Below are positions 18,861 to 28,222 of a stretch of DNA of 59,977 bases, piece after piece. Position 1 is the stretch's first letter. Each line of letters starts with the position of its first letter. Position numbers and translations under genes: made by a program. This DNA comes from Legionellaceae bacterium. Its GTDB lineage: Bacteria > Pseudomonadota > Gammaproteobacteria > Legionellales > Legionellaceae. Under the pieces are notes generated by a model. It did not search any database and was not told the origin of the DNA. It was given only the letters and a program-made list of their open reading frames with translations. The stretch spans positions 1 through 59,977 of the forward strand of contig JARGPO010000043.1 in NCBI GenBank assembly GCA_029213075.1, given 5' to 3'.

Positions 18861-18876
18861 AATCCGCCCCTTTTTT

Positions 18877-18950
18877 TACCCGCAATTGCCAATAATTTCA
18901 ATTATACCCTCAATTGCGGGTAAATTCAATTATACCCTCAATTGCGGGTA
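18877..18950. promoter_or_regulatory. hipBA operator array (three sites, 28-base period)
   Basis: Two exact copies of TACCCTCAATTGCGGGTA lie at 18905-18922 and 18933-18950, and a half-conserved third site (TACCCGCAATTGCCAATA) at 18877-18894, each 28 bases from the next. The form TACCC-N8-GGGTA is a close analogue of the E. coli HipB operator TATCC-N8-GGATA. The nearest site begins 17 bases upstream of the hipB start. Confidence 0.8.
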
Positions 18951-19056
18951 ATTTTTTTATTCCAAACGAACTAACTGATTAAAAATAAACCTTTAAGAGT
19001 ATAATGTGCTAAACTTAAGAGGTAGCAAATAATAAATTATGTTGTAGGAGATAATC

Positions 19057-19209
19057 ATGAAGAAGATCTTAGTTATATTATTATTTATTGCGAGCACAAG
19101 CCTAGTTGGTTGCGCAACAACTCAAAGTAACGCCTCTGAAAATAATAAAACACAAAATAGCGGCACATACTTCGGAACAGGTATTGGAGTAGGGTTCGTT
19201 TCTTACTAA
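19057..19209 (+). CDS. Small lipoprotein of unknown function
   Basis: This 50-residue ORF has a classic lipoprotein signal: MKKILVILLFIASTSLVGC, with lipobox LVGC and a mature start CATTQSNA. TAGGAG lies 8 bases upstream of the ATG. The mature part is only about 32 residues, Asn/Gly rich, with no family. It stands between hipBA and the convergent ankyrin gene. Confidence 0.7.
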   Translation: MKKILVILLFIASTSLVGCATTQSNASENNKTQNSGTYFGTGIGVGFVSY

Positions 19210-19254
19210 TAGCAAATATATTTCTTTGCTATGAAAAAATCAAGCTTTAAAACT

Positions 19255-22200
19255 TTATGAGAACCCAGATGCACAAGCAGATGAGTCTTTATTTTCAACG
19301 ATCCTATCCTCAGTTGATATTTCTTTTGTAGGTGTACTAAACATTACAAGAGAACTATTGGTTGAGTAGTATGCTTGAGACTGTTTGCGTTGCTGTTCAA
19401 AGAACGTGTAAAATGGTTCTAATATATTTGCATAGTACATAGCTGAATATCCACCTTGTACTCTAAAGGCCCCTAAAAGTTTATTGAAGATACCTAGCCT
19501 ATCAAATATTGTAAAATATCGCTCTGCATGGCCTGTTTTTAACATCACTTCCATACGATAGTATATTTTTCCAGGAGTGATATGAGTAATAAATGGATTG
19601 TTATTTCCACTAAATAGATCTTGGATAGCCTGGAGGCACTCATCAGATAAAGAGGCCTGTTCATCGCCCATTTGTTGTATCGCTCTGAAAATACGACGAG
19701 GGTCTTTTAGAAAGCTTTGATAAGCATCGGTTACAGTTTGAATGCGCTTGTGTATAATATCAATCAAAGAATAGATGCCAGGAGTTTCAGCGTATTTAAA
19801 TGTTCTGACAGAGAAGTAGCGTGCAGACCTTGTAGTATCAAGCTCATATGCGTGCTGGAGAATGGTTTTTGGGTAAACAACAAATTCTAATATTAAGCCT
19901 TGCCATTCCATTGGTATGACGTGTCTGCCCTCATAACTATAGCCATCCGTCCCAGTTTGTGGGTCTTTTGCTGTGACACGACCTCCCTGAGATATAAATA
20001 TGTTAATTAATGCACCTATCTTATCTCGTTCAAATTCCATACTGCTGGCAGGTATTAGGATATCTATGTCCCCAGGTTTTAGCTTGAAGTTTACGCTTCC
20101 ATACGTGTAACCATCAAGTCCGGCTCGATGAAAGTTACTAGATATTTGCATTAAAGCGTTGTACATTTCTCGGGTATATGTGAAACATTTTGGCATACAA
20201 TCGAACACCTCCGCTTTTGCACTTAATTCAGAGAAGTTAGTTGCTAGAATATCAAGATTTTCAGATTTTTGGGTAGGTTCATCTTTGGAGCAGGATTTCT
20301 TTTCAGAAAATATTCTATCGCCTGAAAATTTAGGAAGTTTTCTCGCAAATGGCACAGGGCTATTTTTATCTTTATCTGTGTCATCACTTTGGCTTGATAA
20401 AGATGTCGATGCTCGAGATAATTCTCCATTGCTTGAAGATGCCATTGATGAGAGTGAGGATTCAGAAGCAGCAGTTGTCCTGGTATATTCATCAAAATCA
20501 TTAGATTTATGATGCTCAGTTTGTGAGTTTAGCTCAATATAGTCTTCCAGTAGATCGAATATCTCTACATGTTTATTCTCTATTGACGCTGTTAGAGCTG
20601 GGTGGTCTAATGTTTCTAAGCTTGCTGCTATTGCATCTATACGTAATAGAGCTTCAACTATATTTTTTTGTCCTAGCTTGCAAGCGAGAGTTAATGCGAA
20701 GTTATCTTGTGCATGTGCCTGATCTTTGATTGGCGCAATTCGTAATAGGTGATAAACCAGTCGGTAGTTTTGTGTGTTAATAGCTGCAATTAATAAAGCC
20801 TGCGCATCTTCTTGAATTAGCTCATAATGTTCAGGATAGTGTTTTAGCCGTCTAAAGTAATCATAATCACAATTTTTTTCTATGGCCTCAAATAAACTTT
20901 TCCTATCACAGACGAAGGGTTGGGATGGAGGTTCGATTTTTATTTTATCGTCTTGATTCAGAGTGGTTTCACTAATGTCTTCTTTTTCAAGGGGTGGCTC
21001 TATAGTTTCTTTTAAAGGTGGCTCTGTTTCTGTGGTTTGTTGTTTTTCAAGCTCGTATAAACCTTCGTTAGTTAAATAATTAAGTAAAAAATACTCTTTT
21101 TTCTTTACTAGGATTTTTATATATATGTCTCGTTGTGTGGTTGCTAGGTGAGGCCATAGTTTATGTAGGATTGTTGAGTTGCGCTTTATAAGAACTAGGT
21201 CAAGAGAAGAAAATTTATCTTTCCTTGGTTTTGTGATAGAAAAATTTTTCATCTCTAGACACCAATCTACTAGCTCTTCTAGGTTGTATTCACATGCAAG
21301 TTGTAAGAGACTCGATTCCTTCGTATCAAGAGCAGTTAGCTTGGGATGTATTTTTTCTATAAACTGCATGGCCTTTAGTAGCGATGATTTTTTCACAAGC
21401 ATACATAGGGTGGTATCGCCATCCGAATTACGTTGGTTTACATCTATATTGCGATCTTTAATTAGAGTAAGAACATTATCTATTTCGAGATTTAGACATG
21501 CTAAATGGAGAGGAGGGATGCCATCAATATTGGGAAGCCTTGACCCTATTTTATCTGCAAAATATAAATTTAGAAGATTTGGCAGTTGATTAATTTCTGA
21601 AAGACGAATGGGGAGTTTTTTTCTTTTACTTAAGGCATATTTCTCAATATATTCAAGGCAAAGCTCTTGGATTATCAGATGAGAATCTCCATGTTGTAAT
21701 GCAATGTCTATAATCGTATCGCCATTTTTATCTTTGTGACACAAGTCAAGTTCATTACAATCGAGTAGAATTTGAATAAGTTCTTTTAAATTATGCTCCG
21801 CTAGGTAGTGACCAAAACGCTTGCCATCAGGTGTCTCTTCTAGAGAGTGCAGCTCCAAAAGAGTGTAACCTTCAATAAGCTCAGCAAGTATCCTTGTGCT
21901 TTTTGACTTTGCTGCAAGGAGAAGAGCTGGCATACTCAGTTTGCTTTTGTCGCCAGGATCAAAATATCCCTCATTAACCAACCACTCAAAACACCCTAAG
22001 TTATCCTTCTCTATTACTATTTGCGGAATACTTCTACCATCCTCAAATCTTATATCCTCTAAACTTAACCTACAAGCATTTGCTATGTGGTAACCCATAT
22101 CAGGTTCGCCTTGGCAAAAAGCAAAATATATTAGACTATAAGCATCATCTAACCCAGGACTTTCAAGGTTAACTACTCGTGAAAGTTCATATAGAAGGGA

Positions 22201-23121
22201 GCATTGACGCTTGGTAATTGCCCAATAAATGATATTATGGCCATTATGTGTGGTGAAAGTAGTGAAGTCTATTTCTTGTCCAGCCAATTTATTTGCTGCA
22301 AATCTGAACATGACCTCATCTTTGCCGAGTATAATTTTATGGAAAATGGTTTCACCAGAGTTTGTGACTATAGATACATCCAAATGATCAGCCAAAGGTT
22401 CTGACATCAATACTTGTTTTAACTCACTTTCTTCATATGCAACAGCAAACATAGCTGGTGTTATGCCATGATAATTGGGTTGATTAATATTATTTTCGTT
22501 AGCTAAGGATATAAATAGTTTAGGTTTATTATGTATAGCTGCAAGGTGTAGGATTGTATTACCTGAAATATGATATCTCTCTATGACCTCAATGAAGTAC
22601 TGAGCTTTATCCGACGCAAGATTTTTTTCTACAAAGTCTAATATTTGCAATATACCATTTTCAAATGCTGATGCCCCTCTACCTGGTAGGCTCTTCTCAT
22701 CCGGAATATTCATACCATTCTCGACCAAAAGCCAGTCTAATAAGAGAATATCTTGAGTCTGTAACGCTTTGTTTACTAGGATAATATCGATGGCTTGTCT
22801 AAATCTAATTGTTAGTCCTGCATTCTTCATCGCATTGAAAAATTCAAAATGCTCACCTTTTAATGTGGTGCGCAAAATATAACAACAAAGAGCTGGGAGA
22901 CCTTGTGATTCTGAGTCAGTAATGTGCATGTTATTAATATGTGCAATTTTACTAAGGTAGTGATCTGCTGGTTCTAGTTTTGTTTGAAGGTAGTCTTTAT
23001 ATAGCTCGTTAAAAGCAATAACTACGTTTTTATAATATGAAACGGCTGAACTTTCAGGTGCAGATGTTGGAATCTCTGTAGGTTTACTACGAGTTTTGCT
23101 TTTATTTTTCCCTTTCGGCAT
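19255..23121 (-). CDS. Ankyrin-repeat protein with C-terminal nucleotidyltransferase-like region
   Basis: This 1288-residue protein has three parts. Residues about 1-860 contain many ankyrin repeats (for example SGNTILHLAAIHNKPKLFISL, DGIPPLHLACLNLEIDNVLTLI, KNGDTIIDIALQHGD). A Ser-rich linker lies near 865-910. Residues about 975-1250 resemble class II CCA-adding enzymes and poly(A) polymerases: YGSVNFKLKPGDIDILIP with the metal-binding pair D1018 and D1020, and DPRRIFRAIQ from D1140, which matches the conserved DPxRxxRA motif after the catalytic head. The usual RRDF motif appears altered (RYFSVRTF). A secreted host-acting effector that modifies RNA or protein is inference; no signal peptide is present and the charged C-terminus could be a type IV secretion signal. 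Confidence 0.75.
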   Translation of the reverse strand: MPKGKNKSKTRSKPTEIPTSAPESSAVSYYKNVVIAFNELYKDYLQTKLEPADHYLSKIAHINNMHITDSESQGLPALCCYILRTTLKGEHFEFFNAMKNAGLTIRFRQAIDIILVNKALQTQDILLLDWLLVENGMNIPDEKSLPGRGASAFENGILQILDFVEKNLASDKAQYFIEVIERYHISGNTILHLAAIHNKPKLFISLANENNINQPNYHGITPAMFAVAYEESELKQVLMSEPLADHLDVSIVTNSGETIFHKIILGKDEVMFRFAANKLAGQEIDFTTFTTHNGHNIIYWAITKRQCSLLYELSRVVNLESPGLDDAYSLIYFAFCQGEPDMGYHIANACRLSLEDIRFEDGRSIPQIVIEKDNLGCFEWLVNEGYFDPGDKSKLSMPALLLAAKSKSTRILAELIEGYTLLELHSLEETPDGKRFGHYLAEHNLKELIQILLDCNELDLCHKDKNGDTIIDIALQHGDSHLIIQELCLEYIEKYALSKRKKLPIRLSEINQLPNLLNLYFADKIGSRLPNIDGIPPLHLACLNLEIDNVLTLIKDRNIDVNQRNSDGDTTLCMLVKKSSLLKAMQFIEKIHPKLTALDTKESSLLQLACEYNLEELVDWCLEMKNFSITKPRKDKFSSLDLVLIKRNSTILHKLWPHLATTQRDIYIKILVKKKEYFLLNYLTNEGLYELEKQQTTETEPPLKETIEPPLEKEDISETTLNQDDKIKIEPPSQPFVCDRKSLFEAIEKNCDYDYFRRLKHYPEHYELIQEDAQALLIAAINTQNYRLVYHLLRIAPIKDQAHAQDNFALTLACKLGQKNIVEALLRIDAIAASLETLDHPALTASIENKHVEIFDLLEDYIELNSQTEHHKSNDFDEYTRTTAASESSLSSMASSSNGELSRASTSLSSQSDDTDKDKNSPVPFARKLPKFSGDRIFSEKKSCSKDEPTQKSENLDILATNFSELSAKAEVFDCMPKCFTYTREMYNALMQISSNFHRAGLDGYTYGSVNFKLKPGDIDILIPASSMEFERDKIGALINIFISQGGRVTAKDPQTGTDGYSYEGRHVIPMEWQGLILEFVVYPKTILQHAYELDTTRSARYFSVRTFKYAETPGIYSLIDIIHKRIQTVTDAYQSFLKDPRRIFRAIQQMGDEQASLSDECLQAIQDLFSGNNNPFITHITPGKIYYRMEVMLKTGHAERYFTIFDRLGIFNKLLGAFRVQGGYSAMYYANILEPFYTFFEQQRKQSQAYYSTNSSLVMFSTPTKEISTEDRIVENKDSSACASGFS

Positions 23122-23377
23122 ATATGGTTGGAATCAAGAACTAAGAATAGAACATTGTAACATAGTGCTCTCTATGCGGCCATATAATTTTATGTTTTGC
23201 TTATATAAATGTATGATTAATGATAACTTGTTTTATCTTATTTCTAGGGAGATATTTTTAGCTTATTTTGTCTTTTGAGGATGAGCATATTATTCAGCAA
23301 GAAGCTTGTTTCTATATCATTTATCCTTTTATTAATGGTTGCATTATTTATGAGAGCAATCTAACAATCAGTTATAT

Positions 23378-23622
23378 AGCACCACCCATTAGCATGCGGA
23401 CATATTTTTTGTAGAGTAACCAACATATGTCCCTGCCTACGTGGCCCGATTTATTCGGGCCATCCAGTAGTTTAAGCATCAATTTGACTGGATGCCCTGA
23501 ACAAGTCAGGGCAAGTAGGCGGGGTTAGGATAAGCCTTTTTGAAGACAGGGATGCGATGCTGGATCAAGCTATAGGAAATATCTTGAAAAATATGTCTGC
23601 ATACTAATGGGTGGCGCTATAT
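23378..23622. mobile_element. Complete palindromic MITE-like element with inner double hairpin
   Basis: The ends are imperfect inverted repeats of about 32 bases (TATAGCACCACCCATTAGCA… and its partner ending …TGCTAATGGGTGGCGCTATA, with TACT for TGCT here). Inside sits the two-hairpin unit: CCTACGTGGCCCGATTTATT CGGGCC followed by GCCCTG/CAGGGC and GTAGG. The right half is 140/141 identical to bases 1-141. There is no ORF for a transposase, so it is non-autonomous. No clear target duplication was seen beyond the palindromic TATA at the ends. The adjoining stretch 23122-23377 holds only a 27-codon hydrophobic ORF (23281-23364) of doubtful reality. Confidence 0.75.
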
Positions 23623-23690
23623 TTCCTTATCCATTTATTTTAATTTCAAATTTATTATTGCTGATAAATATTAATATAAGAGAGGATGGT

Positions 23691-24128
23691 ATGAATAATA
23701 ATAAGAATATACAAAGAGGTTTTACTTTTATTGAGATAGTAATGCTTATTGTTGTTTTAGGTATTTTGGCGGCAGTTGCCATGCCTCATTTTATATATTT
23801 GCAAAGAAATAAGCAGCAGGCTGTGATTGATGGTGTTGCAAATACCTTGACTGTAGCTAGTTCTATTAATCATGCTGGATGCTCAGCTGTTGATAATGTT
23901 GTAACAGCAGGTAAGTGTGTCAGAATATCTAAGTGCTCAGATATAGCCTCTATAATATCTCCGATAGTTATTTTAGGTGTGTCAGGAGCGGCACAAGTGG
24001 ATGTCTATAACCTTGCAGATGATATATCAACATCTAGCAATAATCTTGATGTCGTTTGTAAACTGCAAATCATTAAAAATGGTACTACCTATACTCAAAA
24101 TTATACAATAACAGGGGCTGGGAATTAG
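23691..24128 (+). CDS. Type IV pilin-like protein (pseudopilin)
   Basis: From ATG 23691 this is a 145-residue prepilin: a short leader MNNNKNIQRG, cleavage before F, Glu at mature position 5 (FTFIE), and the long hydrophobic helix IVMLIVVLGILAAVAMPHFI. The globular part contains four Cys. AGAGAGGA lies 7 bases upstream; an ATG at 23607 lies inside the repeat element and is rejected as a start. It could be a pilus, competence or type II secretion pilin. A pilM and secretin locus lies 1.8 kb downstream, so a functional link is plausible. Confidence 0.8.
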   Translation: MNNNKNIQRGFTFIEIVMLIVVLGILAAVAMPHFIYLQRNKQQAVIDGVANTLTVASSINHAGCSAVDNVVTAGKCVRISKCSDIASIISPIVILGVSGAAQVDVYNLADDISTSSNNLDVVCKLQIIKNGTTYTQNYTITGAGN

Positions 24129-24190
24129 TAGGCGCTTGTATGTATATACTAATTCCTAGCAGTTAAACTGTCATGTTCAATATCAAGCCT

Positions 24191-25042
24191 TTATAATATT
24201 TTTGGCAAAGAAATTTCTAGTTTTTTATTAACTAGGATAGCATGATTGGCTGGTACCGCATGCCATTGATCCGTATAGTCCCCTAGTGGTTCAGAGGCGA
24301 CCAACACAGCGCTAGGGTTTTTATCGTCAAACTCCATAACAGGACCTTTTTTCTTTGAGTTTATATGATGACCTACTGTGTAGAACAAGGATAGGGCTTC
24401 TTTGTCAGTGCTAGTATATCTGGTAGCCATCAATTGCTCACCGTCGGTAACAACGGTATTTAGAAGAGAATCAGCTTCAACATTTACTAGATTTTGTAAA
24501 AATATAATTTGTTCGGCTGCTTTTTTAAAGCACTCTAGAAAATCTGTGAATTTATGTTTTTTAACTTTTAAAAACTCATTCATTAATAGTCCAAACAAAT
24601 GCTCTGAGTCTGTTTGCCCAATAATATCTTCATAGATTTTATCTGGTAGTGAACTGCGTAATGCCCTTTGTATTAATTCAAAGTTTTCAATGCCACCATT
24701 GTGACAAAAAGAATATTTTTTATGTGAGAATGGGTGGCAGTTTGAGCGACTAACATTTCCAACAGTAGATGCGCGAACATGACCAATAAAACATTTTGAG
24801 TTAATTCTGTTAGCAATGTGGTGCAGATTAAGATCGTTCCACGCAGGTTGAATAGACTTAAAAATACCTGGGGTGCTATCAATGCTTTTTTGATACCAAG
24901 CAATTCCAAAACCATCAGCGTTAACTGGTAGTTTTAATTTAAGAGCATGCCGGCTTTGTTGAATTAGAGAATTACTCGGTTTTTCTAATATATCACTTAG
25001 TACAACTGGTTTTTTTCCAAGATATGCAACGAATCTACACAT
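24191..25042 (-). CDS. Class II glutamine amidotransferase (YafJ-like)
   Basis: This 283-residue protein starts MCRFVAYLG, so Cys2 becomes the N-terminal nucleophile after Met removal. The family signatures GFGIAWY, FIGHVRAST, NCHPF, FCHNGGIEN and DSEHLFGLL are all present. It hydrolyses glutamine or a related amide; the acceptor in this subfamily is not established. It lies downstream of and on the same strand as rdgB with a gap of about 110 bases. Confidence 0.85.
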   Translation of the reverse strand: MCRFVAYLGKKPVVLSDILEKPSNSLIQQSRHALKLKLPVNADGFGIAWYQKSIDSTPGIFKSIQPAWNDLNLHHIANRINSKCFIGHVRASTVGNVSRSNCHPFSHKKYSFCHNGGIENFELIQRALRSSLPDKIYEDIIGQTDSEHLFGLLMNEFLKVKKHKFTDFLECFKKAAEQIIFLQNLVNVEADSLLNTVVTDGEQLMATRYTSTDKEALSLFYTVGHHINSKKKGPVMEFDDKNPSAVLVASEPLGDYTDQWHAVPANHAILVNKKLEISLPKIL

Positions 25043-25151
25043 AAGTAGGTCCTAGGTAAATAATTTGGTGTAATTATAGCATAAAGTTATATTAGGATTA
25101 ATAGAACTCATGCATAACAGTGTCTTTAATTTTTAGGCATAAAATATATCT

Positions 25152-25736
25152 TTAACGATTTAGCATTGATTTAAGTTTTTCTAATGCTTGTCCTCGGTGG
25201 CTAATTTTATTTTTAATTTCAATCGGAAGTTCTGCAAGACTACACTTGTAGTTTGTGAGATAGAAAATTGGATCGTAACCAAAGCCTTGTTTGCCAATAG
25301 GCTTAAGACTTATTTCCCCAGAAAATTTACCAAGAGCTATTAATGGGGTTGGGTCTTTAGCATGTTCAACATAAGATATTGCACAATAAAAATAAGCTCC
25401 TCGTTGCTCTTTTTGAATTTCAGTTAAACGACTAAGTAGTAAGTCGATATTATCCTTAGAGCATGCCGTAGCTCCTGCATAGCGAGCTGAATATATTCCA
25501 GGTTCGCCACCAAGAATAGGGACAACCAATCCGGAGTCATCGGCGAGAGCGGGCATGCCGCCTATTTGGCTAGCATGCCGGGCTTTTATTAATGAGTTTT
25601 CAATAAAAGATAATCCTGTTTCATCAGCATCCGGGATATTTAGTGACTGTTGAGATATGCAATTAAAGTTAGGAAGTAGGTTTTGCAACTCAATAATTTT
25701 ACCTTTGTTGCTGGTTGCTAAAATAAGTTTATTCAT
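25152..25736 (-). CDS. rdgB: XTP/dITP pyrophosphatase (HAM1/RdgB)
   Basis: This 194-residue enzyme removes non-canonical purine nucleotides (dITP, XTP) from the pool. Motifs seen are SNKGKIIEL at the N-terminus, LADDSGL (catalytic Asp), [20 protein letters not shown] and [10 protein letters not shown] at the C-terminus, all as in RdgB. Length matches the family. In many gammaproteobacteria rdgB is also near general housekeeping genes. Confidence 0.95.
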   Translation of the reverse strand: MNKLILATSNKGKIIELQNLLPNFNCISQQSLNIPDADETGLSFIENSLIKARHASQIGGMPALADDSGLVVPILGGEPGIYSARYAGATACSKDNIDLLLSRLTEIQKEQRGAYFYCAISYVEHAKDPTPLIALGKFSGEISLKPIGKQGFGYDPIFYLTNYKCSLAELPIEIKNKISHRGQALEKLKSMLNR

Positions 25737-25900
25737 AATCTTCTTCTATTATTATGCTTCATGGCTCATTTTAACATATCTCTTGACGATCTAAATGTAA
25801 CTTTTGTAGACTCCAAAACTTGTTATGGAAAACATATAATCAATTTATAGTTGAGCTTATAGTCCATCCTAGTTGTTATATGCGTTATGGAGAAATACGC

Positions 25901-26863
25901 GTGCGACATTTATTGCAATTATTTAGGCATAATACCGAGAGAACTCTTGGCATCGATTTTACTGGTACATCTATTAAACTTCTGCAGCTTGTATGGCTGA
26001 ATGACCATTATCTTCTGGAGAATTACGCAAGAGTAGAATTACCTAAAAATGTTATAAAAAATGGTGATATTCAAGATAGCCGCCTTTTTGTTGATAGTCT
26101 TTTTATATTACTTAAACAAATTAAAAAACCTTGTAGCCAGGCTGTTGTTTGCGTACCTGACTCATGTACAACTAGTCAGATTATTCAAGTAAGTACAAAG
26201 CTCACTCCCTCAAATCTTGAGGAGCTTGCATTAATGGAAGTTGATAAATTAATACCTTATCCATTGGATGAAATAAGTTTTGATTTTCAATTAATAGAAT
26301 CTAATCAAATGAATTCTGAGTTTCAGGACTTGTTGATAGTGGCCTCTAGAACTAAATATATAAATCAACGAGTAGAAATTTTAAAAAAAGTTGGCTTGAA
26401 AACTCGGACTGTAGATATTGAATCAAATGCTATACTACGAGTTCTAAAATTTTTAAATCCAAATTTAGAAGATACAATTGCTTGGATTGACTTAGGATCA
26501 ATGCATACAAAGATTTTCATATTTCATAAAATGAGTACTATTTTTATAAATGAGGATAGATATCCTGATAGGAAGTATTTAGAAAATGAAAGTTCATTTG
26601 CTGAACTTCAAACAAAAATCCAAAGATCTTTAAAGTTTTTTTACTCCTCAGATAAAGCATGCCCAATCGATTTGATATTATTATCAGGGGGTGGGGTGGC
26701 TCTAGATAATCTCCAGGCTTACTTGCAAAGGTGCTTGGGTATTACAGTTGAAATAGCACGCCCATTTTTGGGCATTAAATATGCAAATGATGATATAGCT
26801 AATATGGTAGAGCATGACCAACATATGTTAATTACAGCTCTTGGATTGGCAATGCGAGAATGA
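25901..26863 (+). CDS. pilM: Type IV pilus assembly ATPase-like protein PilM
   Basis: From GTG 25901 this is a 320-residue cytoplasmic actin-like protein. That start is favoured by GGAG 8 bases upstream and by the usual short N-terminus before the first phosphate-binding strand (TLGIDFTGTSIKLLQL); ATG 25880 and the ORF opening at 25820 are possible alternatives. Other motifs are IAWIDLGSMHTKIFIF and LLLSGGGVALDNL. PilM recruits the N-terminus of PilN in the inner-membrane pilus platform. Its stop overlaps the next start (ATGA). Confidence 0.85.
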   Translation: MRHLLQLFRHNTERTLGIDFTGTSIKLLQLVWLNDHYLLENYARVELPKNVIKNGDIQDSRLFVDSLFILLKQIKKPCSQAVVCVPDSCTTSQIIQVSTKLTPSNLEELALMEVDKLIPYPLDEISFDFQLIESNQMNSEFQDLLIVASRTKYINQRVEILKKVGLKTRTVDIESNAILRVLKFLNPNLEDTIAWIDLGSMHTKIFIFHKMSTIFINEDRYPDRKYLENESSFAELQTKIQRSLKFFYSSDKACPIDLILLSGGGVALDNLQAYLQRCLGITVEIARPFLGIKYANDDIANMVEHDQHMLITALGLAMRE

Positions 26864-28065
26864 ATATTAACTTACTTCCCTGGAGAGATAATCTACGTAT
26901 TCATCAATCTAGAAAATTATTTAGTTATGTATTAATAGGAATATTATTTTTTGGATGTTTAATCTTTTACCTAGAGCATAATTCAAGAGAACGTATCTCC
27001 CAGCAAACAGAGCTCAATAATAGGTTAAAACATGATATAGAAAACCTACAAATGAACTATCAACGTAGTCTTCAAGATAAAGAGAAAGAATCTGAAATAG
27101 TTATAAATGAACCTGATCCTAAAAAACAAATCAATTCGCACTCTGAGCTAATCAAATTAAATTATGCAAAAGCCTTGGAATTAGTTGTTCTATTAAAAGA
27201 TCGAGCAAATTCTTTTTTGTCAGAGCGTGGAATAATTGTTGCAGATAGCAGAACTAACACTCTTTGGCTTGAAGATACAAATGAACAACTACAAAGAGTT
27301 AAAAAATATATACATGATATTGATGTTCCGAAAAAACAAGTGCTAATCGAGGCCAGGTTAGTGAATATGACCAATGATGGAGCAGAAGATTTAGGGGTTA
27401 GGTTTGGGATGTTACAAACAAATAATTCTCTAGAAAACACCAATAGCGATCAATCTGGATCAAAAAACACAAACCATCTTAATTTTGATTTAAGTGCTCT
27501 TCCTCTTGATGCAAGTCCTGCATCACTTGGTATTGCTTTAGTAACTTTGGGGAAGCATGTATTGCTGGATATGGAGTTATCTGCAATGGAAAGTGAGGGG
27601 CGGGCCGAGATTATAGCAAAACCTAGTCTTCTTACTCTTAATCAAGAAGCAGCGGTGATCGAGTCTGGTGAAGATATCCCATATCAGGAGTATACAGCTA
27701 GTGGTGCAACCTCTGTTTCATTTAAAAAAGCTGTTTTAAGTTTAAAAGTGGTTCCACAAATTAATTTTGATGGTAAACTAATGATGGAACTATTTATTAA
27801 TCAAGATTCTGACTCGGGGCGTCGTGTGCAAGGTGTTCCGGTAATTACAACTAAATCTATTGCAACTAACGTGATAGTAGGTGATGGTGAAACAATAGTT
27901 TTAGGTGGAATCTATAAACAGGATAAAAATAATAGTATTATAAGAGTTCCTTTTTTAGGAACTTTGCCAATAGTTGGTCATTTGTTTAGACGAACTCAGG
28001 CAAGAATTAAAAATGAAGAGTTACTAATTTTTATTACCCCTAAGATATTATCGGTAAAAATATAA
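26860..28065 (+). CDS. PilN N-terminus fused to PilQ secretin domain
   Basis: This 401-residue ORF begins like PilN: MNINLLPWRDNLR, which is the PilM-binding tail, a transmembrane helix at about 22-38 and a coiled coil to about 76. From about residue 96 it is PilQ: SFLSERGIIVADSRTNTLWL and VPKKQVLIEARLV (secretin N domain), then the secretin barrel region with IVLGGIY, VPFLGTLPIVGHLFR and ELLIFITPKIL. The remainder of PilN, all of PilO and PilP, and the first half of PilQ are absent. The arrangement is what an in-frame deletion across pilNOPQ would leave. There is no cleavable signal peptide, so the product would be tied to the inner membrane. Confidence 0.85.
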   Translation: MNINLLPWRDNLRIHQSRKLFSYVLIGILFFGCLIFYLEHNSRERISQQTELNNRLKHDIENLQMNYQRSLQDKEKESEIVINEPDPKKQINSHSELIKLNYAKALELVVLLKDRANSFLSERGIIVADSRTNTLWLEDTNEQLQRVKKYIHDIDVPKKQVLIEARLVNMTNDGAEDLGVRFGMLQTNNSLENTNSDQSGSKNTNHLNFDLSALPLDASPASLGIALVTLGKHVLLDMELSAMESEGRAEIIAKPSLLTLNQEAAVIESGEDIPYQEYTASGATSVSFKKAVLSLKVVPQINFDGKLMMELFINQDSDSGRRVQGVPVITTKSIATNVIVGDGETIVLGGIYKQDKNNSIIRVPFLGTLPIVGHLFRRTQARIKNEELLIFITPKILSVKI

Positions 28066-28222
28066 AGTAATTTTTATTTATGGTGAATGTTTCTACAGAC
28101 TTGAGCTGATATGTTGTGTATAATTAGTTTCAAAGTTTTATAGAGAATGCTATTTCAAGTCAATATTAAGCTTGTGTCCATTTTATTATGGCTAATAAGA
28201 GAATATGGAGTATCTAATTTAA

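Noticed and set aside
23281-23364. 27-codon hydrophobic ORF (MSILFSKKLVSISFILLLMV) before the palindromic element
   Set aside because: Ribosome binding site would sit directly on the start codon; too short and AT-rich to support as a gene.
23607-23690. Extended pilin start within the repeat element
   Set aside because: It would add a hydrophobic leader unlike any prepilin; ATG 23691 has a good ribosome binding site and a normal leader peptide.
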